Notes under the pieces: model-generated
Database searches by the model: none
What the model was told of the DNA's origin: nothing
The model's input: only the letters and a program-made list of their open reading frames with translations
Source: Acidiferrobacteraceae bacterium
GTDB lineage: Bacteria > Pseudomonadota > Gammaproteobacteria > Arenicellales > UBA868
Assembly (NCBI GenBank): GCA_002721105.1
Contig: PBJL01000014.1
Coordinates: 100,180 to 146,576 of the forward strand
DNA: 46,397 nt
Reading direction: 5' to 3'
Part shown: piece after piece, positions 42,892-46,397 of the stretch
Numbering within the stretch: position 1 is the first letter of the stretch
Layout: every line of letters begins with the position of its first letter
Made by a program: the position numbers and the translations under genes

Positions 42892-43783
42892 GCATCTTTG
42901 GGGGATTCTTTTTATCTCTTTGCATGCGATGGTCCCAATAACTCTTGCGGCAATTGGAGAAACAATTGAAGAGTCGGCTGGTTTATTTAATATTGGTCTA
43001 GAGGGTATGTTGCTAATTAGTGCATTGACCGGTGCTTTAGGGGCAGAGTACCTTGGTAGCGCAATAGGCGGAATGATAGTGGGATTGGCTACGGGTGCCT
43101 TGTTGGGATTTATTTTCGGTGTTTTGAGCACTTACTGGAAAGGGGATCAATTGATAACGGGGGTGGGTATCAATCTGCTGGCACTTGGTGTTATTGGTTT
43201 TATGCTGATTAATTTGGGAACAGCAGGTTTTCACAGCGTCCCACGAGAGGTGCAGATAAAACTTATTCCGCTTGGGGTGGGAAGCCTGAGTCCTATGGTT
43301 TTGGTTACAGTAGTGTTAGCAATCGTGGTTTACTGGGTTTTATATCGAACCCAGCTTGGATTTCGAATAAAGGCTGTGGGCGAAAATCCGGGTGCCGCAG
43401 ATGTAGCAGGAATCCCCGTCAACGCTTTTCGATTATGCACAGCCATTGTGGCAGGTGCTTTAATTGGTTTGGCAGGTGCCTATTTGAGCATTGATTGGTT
43501 TGGGGCGGTTACCAAGGAAATATCAGCAGGACGCGGCTTTATTGCATTAGCCGTCGTAGTTTTTAGTGGTTTAAATCCCTTGCTCGCTCTTTTTGGCGGA
43601 TTTATTTTTGGATTTTTTGATGGCTTTGCTACTTGGGTGTCGACTTATCCAAAAATTAAAGAAATAGTGCCTTGGCAGTTTGTCGCAATGGCGCCGTACC
43701 TAGTCACGCTAGCAGTTGTTGCTGGGGTAATTGGCAGGATTCGTTTTCCGAAGGCGCTTGGCATTCCATATTTTCGAGAATGA
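42881..43783 (+). CDS. nucleoside ABC transporter permease (YufQ-like)
   Basis: A 300-residue second permease of the same class, shorter than the first. It shows MVPITLAAIGETIEESAGLFNIGLEGMLL and the coupling-helix region VGENPGAADVAGIPVNAFR, then AGRGFIALAVVVFSGLNP. GTG 42875 would add two residues; ATG 42881 has AGGGG 5 bases upstream and is used. Its end faces the ATPase gene, which is on the opposite strand 26 bases away. The pair of unequal permeases plus a double ATPase is the normal architecture of BMP-type nucleoside importers. Confidence 0.9.
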   Translation: MEVEHLWGILFISLHAMVPITLAAIGETIEESAGLFNIGLEGMLLISALTGALGAEYLGSAIGGMIVGLATGALLGFIFGVLSTYWKGDQLITGVGINLLALGVIGFMLINLGTAGFHSVPREVQIKLIPLGVGSLSPMVLVTVVLAIVVYWVLYRTQLGFRIKAVGENPGAADVAGIPVNAFRLCTAIVAGALIGLAGAYLSIDWFGAVTKEISAGRGFIALAVVVFSGLNPLLALFGGFIFGFFDGFATWVSTYPKIKEIVPWQFVAMAPYLVTLAVVAGVIGRIRFPKALGIPYFRE

Positions 43784-43809
43784 TGAAAACTATGCAATTA
43801 AATAAGTCG

Positions 43810-45387
43810 TTAGGCTAAGCACTCTACTTTCTTTTCGCTTCCAGCCATCCAGCGACCAAGTTTTGAGCGATCTGCACTTTTAGCATCGACCATTCCGACG
43901 ATGGAGCCTTGAAAAATCACCCCAATCCTGTCTGACAGAGACATGATTTCGTCTAGATCTTCAGAGACTAAAAGTATTGCCGAACCATTTTCTCGTAGCT
44001 CTAAGAACAGCTCCCAAGTATTTCTTATAGCTTTGGCATCTAACCCTTCTGTTGGGTGTGATGCTATCACTATCGGTGGTTGGTACCAAGTTTCTCGAGC
44101 TAGAATTAGACGTTGAATGTTGCCGCCGGACAAGATTCTGGATTCAGTCTGCCATAGATCTGGCACAAGCGCGTTGAAGCGAGATACTAAATCTTTTGTA
44201 TGACGATGAATTGATTTTTTGTTTAGTACGGTGAAATTAGAAAAAGGTCGCTTTCGGTAGTCTTTAAGTACAGCATTTTCAGCAACGAGCATGGGTTCTA
44301 CGATGCCCATCTCTCGCCGTCTTTCAGGGATGTGAGCAACACCGAGATTAATGAAATCTCTAGGTTTTTGATTAGTCATATCCCTACCTAGCATAATAAT
44401 TTTTCCTTGGGTGACTTTTCGTAAACCAGTGATAGATTCGATAAGTTCCGTTTGTCCATTGCCCGAGACTCCAGCTAAACCTAAAATTTCACCCTTTTTT
44501 ACGTCTAAAGAAAGGGTTTGAGATGGTTTTTGGTGCCTTTGTGAGATCGTTACTAAATTTCTTATCTCGATGGCTTTAGCCTCAGTTTTAACGGACGGTC
44601 GATTCATGTAATTCGGAACAGTTTCACCAAAGGTTTTTTTGGTTAGGTCGTCTTCATTGGTTTCTGAGATAGATTGAGTACCAAACGTTTTTCCGAGTTT
44701 CAATACGGTGACGCGATTTGATACGGCAAATACTTCCCTCATTTTATGAGTAATAAACACAACGCCTTTGCCTTCTGAAGCCATTGTTCGCAGTACAACA
44801 AAAAGGTGATCTGCTTCTTGAGGAGTCAGCAATGAAGTGGGTTCATCTAGCAAAAGAACATCGGGCTCATGAAAAAGGACTTTTACAATTTCTGCCCTTT
44901 GCTGTTCCCCCGCTGACAATGTGTCCACGCGAGCCTTAGGATTTACTTTGAGTTGATAACGGTCGGATAGTTGTTGGATGCGCTTTTCTACGGTCTTTAG
45001 GGGGAAGGATAGAGGTGAGGCATTAAGTCCAATCATTACGTTTTGTGCGATCGTAAATGTAGGCACTAACATTAATTCTTGATGCACCATAGCAACACCA
45101 TGTTTGAGTCCATCTCTCGGTGAATGCAGCTCAACATTCTGGCCCTTTATTATTATGTCGCCGTCTGTTTTAGCATAATAACCTGACAAAATATTTGCGA
45201 TAACGGTCTTTCCGGCTCCATTCTCTCCGAGTAGCGTATGCACCTCGCCAGCGCGTACATCAAAATCAATGTGATCTAGTATCAGATTTTCCCATACTCC
45301 TGGAAAACCCTTGGAAATGCCGCGGGCTTCAAGCAAAATGTCGTTTTTTTCTACCAAACTCTCTGTATTTAGCCCTGATTTCTCCAT
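43810..45387 (-). CDS. nucleoside ABC transporter ATPase (two fused NBDs)
   Basis: A 525-residue protein with two ATP-binding domains. The first has Walker A GENGAGKT, signature LSAGEQQR and Walker B VLLLDEPTS. The second has a degenerate Walker A (GVSGNGQTE, no Lys), signature LSGGNIQR and a degenerate Walker B (IVIASHPTEGLD), the usual state for sugar and nucleoside importers of the RbsA/YufO group. AGGAG lies 6 bases before the ATG. It must work with the binding protein and permeases just upstream on the plus strand, yet it is transcribed convergently, so the transporter is made from two messages. Confidence 0.92.
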   Translation of the reverse strand: MEKSGLNTESLVEKNDILLEARGISKGFPGVWENLILDHIDFDVRAGEVHTLLGENGAGKTVIANILSGYYAKTDGDIIIKGQNVELHSPRDGLKHGVAMVHQELMLVPTFTIAQNVMIGLNASPLSFPLKTVEKRIQQLSDRYQLKVNPKARVDTLSAGEQQRAEIVKVLFHEPDVLLLDEPTSLLTPQEADHLFVVLRTMASEGKGVVFITHKMREVFAVSNRVTVLKLGKTFGTQSISETNEDDLTKKTFGETVPNYMNRPSVKTEAKAIEIRNLVTISQRHQKPSQTLSLDVKKGEILGLAGVSGNGQTELIESITGLRKVTQGKIIMLGRDMTNQKPRDFINLGVAHIPERRREMGIVEPMLVAENAVLKDYRKRPFSNFTVLNKKSIHRHTKDLVSRFNALVPDLWQTESRILSGGNIQRLILARETWYQPPIVIASHPTEGLDAKAIRNTWELFLELRENGSAILLVSEDLDEIMSLSDRIGVIFQGSIVGMVDAKSADRSKLGRWMAGSEKKVECLA

Positions 45388-45562
45388 GGAATCTCCTAAA
45401 TAAAGTCCGGGACATGTGGTTTCTAGCCACCTTCAAGAGAGAGTAACTATCGTTCTCTCCTTAGGTAACTACTATAATGTCACTAGTGTTTGGTTGAGTA
45501 CAGAAATTTTCGCTATGTTAAGTGATTATGGTTATTTTTTATCACGTTTGAGCAGAAAAACA

Positions 45563-45958
45563 ATGACAAATAATTTATGCTTTCAGTTACTGAAAAACGG
45601 AATTGACAAAGCTTACGCTCCCTACTCAAATTTTAGAGTAAGCGCAGTTGTTTTCGGCGAGTCGGGTGAGATGTATGTGGGTGTAAATGTAGAGAATGCG
45701 GCATATCCGCAAGGTTGGTGTGCTGAAGCAAGCGCTCTCGGCGCGATGATTATGGGCGGAGAGCACCGACTTACGAAAATTGCAGTTATGGCAGAGGGTG
45801 ATCAAATTTGTACACCATGTGGGGGTTGTCGGCAGAAAATTAAAGAATTTGCGGTTGAGGGCACTAAGATATTATGTTATTCACCAGAAGAGCTGCGTGC
45901 GACCTTTACCTTAGATGAACTTTTGCCACATGGTTTTGGCGCTACCTATCTTCCCTAA
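45563..45958 (+). CDS. cdd: cytidine deaminase
   Basis: A 131-residue zinc deaminase converting cytidine and deoxycytidine to uridine forms. The motif order is YAPYSNFRVSA, NVENAAYPQGWCAEASAL (zinc Cys and catalytic Glu) and PCGGCRQ (two zinc Cys). The usual CAER reads CAEA here. The frame extends to GTG 45416, but ATG 45563 gives the normal length of the short tetrameric type; ATG 45512 is less likely. It is divergent from the ATPase gene, and its stop overlaps the next gene's ATG as TAATG. Confidence 0.92.
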   Translation: MTNNLCFQLLKNGIDKAYAPYSNFRVSAVVFGESGEMYVGVNVENAAYPQGWCAEASALGAMIMGGEHRLTKIAVMAEGDQICTPCGGCRQKIKEFAVEGTKILCYSPEELRATFTLDELLPHGFGATYLP

Positions 45959-46397
45959 TGGATTATCACATCGCTGCTGAGCAAATTCGGATTTTATCCG
46001 GATCAGAGATTCCCAAAGTTGGGCTGATTTTGGGCAGTGGTTTAGGCGGTATTGCACGTTCTATTACTGTTTCCACTAAAACTAGCTTTAAAGATCTTCA
46101 TGGCTTTCCAGAGGCTACCGTAAGTGGCCATTCTGGCCAATTGATCCTCGGAACATGGGAAGGCATTGGCGTTGCTTGTTTGCAAGGGCGATCACATTTA
46201 TACGAGGGTCATAGCATACAGAAATTAACTACTCCAATCCGTGCGCTCAAACTTGCTGGTTGTGAGATCCTAATTCTGACCTGTGCTGCAGGCAGTCTCA
46301 ATGAGGATATGCAACCTGGTGATTTAATGCTCATAAAAGATCATATCAATTGGTCTGGATTAAGCCCTCTTACTGGGTTAAATGATGACAAACTTGG
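45958..46397 (+). CDS. purine nucleoside phosphorylase (3' truncated by window)
   Basis: The first 146 codons of a class I trimeric-type nucleoside phosphorylase, cleaving purine nucleosides with phosphate to base and ribose 1-phosphate. It starts at ATG 45958, overlapping the cdd stop as TAATG. VGLILGSGLGG (phosphate loop), LQGRSHLYEGH, ALKLAGCEILILTCAAGSL and PGDLMLIKDHIN match the PunA/XapA group; the strand usually reading TNAAGG is TCAAGS here. No stop occurs before the window ends, so the C-terminal half, with the base-specificity residues, is not visible. It may prefer guanosine/inosine or be a 5'-methylthioadenosine phosphorylase; the first is more likely beside cdd. Confidence 0.9.
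   Translation, partial: MDYHIAAEQIRILSGSEIPKVGLILGSGLGGIARSITVSTKTSFKDLHGFPEATVSGHSGQLILGTWEGIGVACLQGRSHLYEGHSIQKLTTPIRALKLAGCEILILTCAAGSLNEDMQPGDLMLIKDHINWSGLSPLTGLNDDKL

Noticed and set aside
1..46397. tRNA, rRNA, CRISPR array, insertion sequence or phage genes
   Set aside because: I looked across the window and saw no spaced repeats, transposase or integrase motifs, or tRNA-like cloverleaf sequences.

Overview
The window is AT-rich bacterial DNA (by eye about 40% GC, not computed), densely coding, with no rRNA, tRNA, CRISPR or insertion sequence that I can see. The core genes point to a gammaproteobacterium. Two blocks of conserved gammaproteobacterial order, yqgE-ruvX-pyrR-pyrB-pyrC' and yggS-proC-yggT, lie side by side as they do (with extra genes between) in Pseudomonas. 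The pyrC' product has lost its metal-binding HxH, as in the Pseudomonas aspartate transcarbamoylase complex. I cannot name a genus.

Region 1 (1-20378) is a surface-polysaccharide locus. It starts with the tail of a membrane protein and a GT4 glycosyltransferase, then two Wzz-like chain-length proteins on the minus strand. A long, tightly packed plus-strand operon (3833-20378) follows. It encodes a GmhA-like isomerase, an epimerase, a sugar-1-P nucleotidyltransferase, a bifunctional HldE-like protein with its two domains in reversed order, a second SDR, two tandem DegT aminotransferases, a HAD-phosphatase/APH-kinase fusion, a split two-subunit transketolase, a 2OG-Fe(II) oxygenase, a small protein of the LIC12192 'sporadic carbohydrate cluster' family, a methyltransferase, an RmlD-like reductase, a TIGR04372-type glycosyltransferase and an MsbA-like ABC exporter. 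My reading is a dedicated route: transketolase makes sedoheptulose-7-P, GmhA/HldE/nucleotidyltransferase activate it as an NDP-heptose, SDRs plus aminotransferases plus oxygenase plus methyltransferase decorate it, and the glycosyltransferase and exporter use it. The product is unknown. This is the best candidate in the window for an undescribed system.

Region 2 (20432-26499, minus strand) is housekeeping: yggT, proC and yggS, then the pyrimidine block pyrC'-pyrB-pyrR-ruvX-yqgE. The pilT/pilU genes found between yggS and pyrC' in Pseudomonas are absent.

Region 3 (26665-34487, plus strand) is a central carbon run: an inositol-monophosphatase-family phosphatase, tkt, gap, pgk, pyk and a class I fructose-bisphosphate aldolase.

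Region 4 (34559-46397) is a nucleoside-scavenging island: pseudouridine glycosidase and kinase, a nucleoside hydrolase, a PPOX-like flavoprotein, an adenosine deaminase, ribokinase, a BMP-type nucleoside ABC transporter (binding protein, two permeases, double ATPase on the opposite strand), cytidine deaminase and a purine nucleoside phosphorylase cut by the window end. Ribose and ribose-5-P released here can feed the transketolase and glycolytic genes of region 3. No stretch without a gene exceeds 300 bases.
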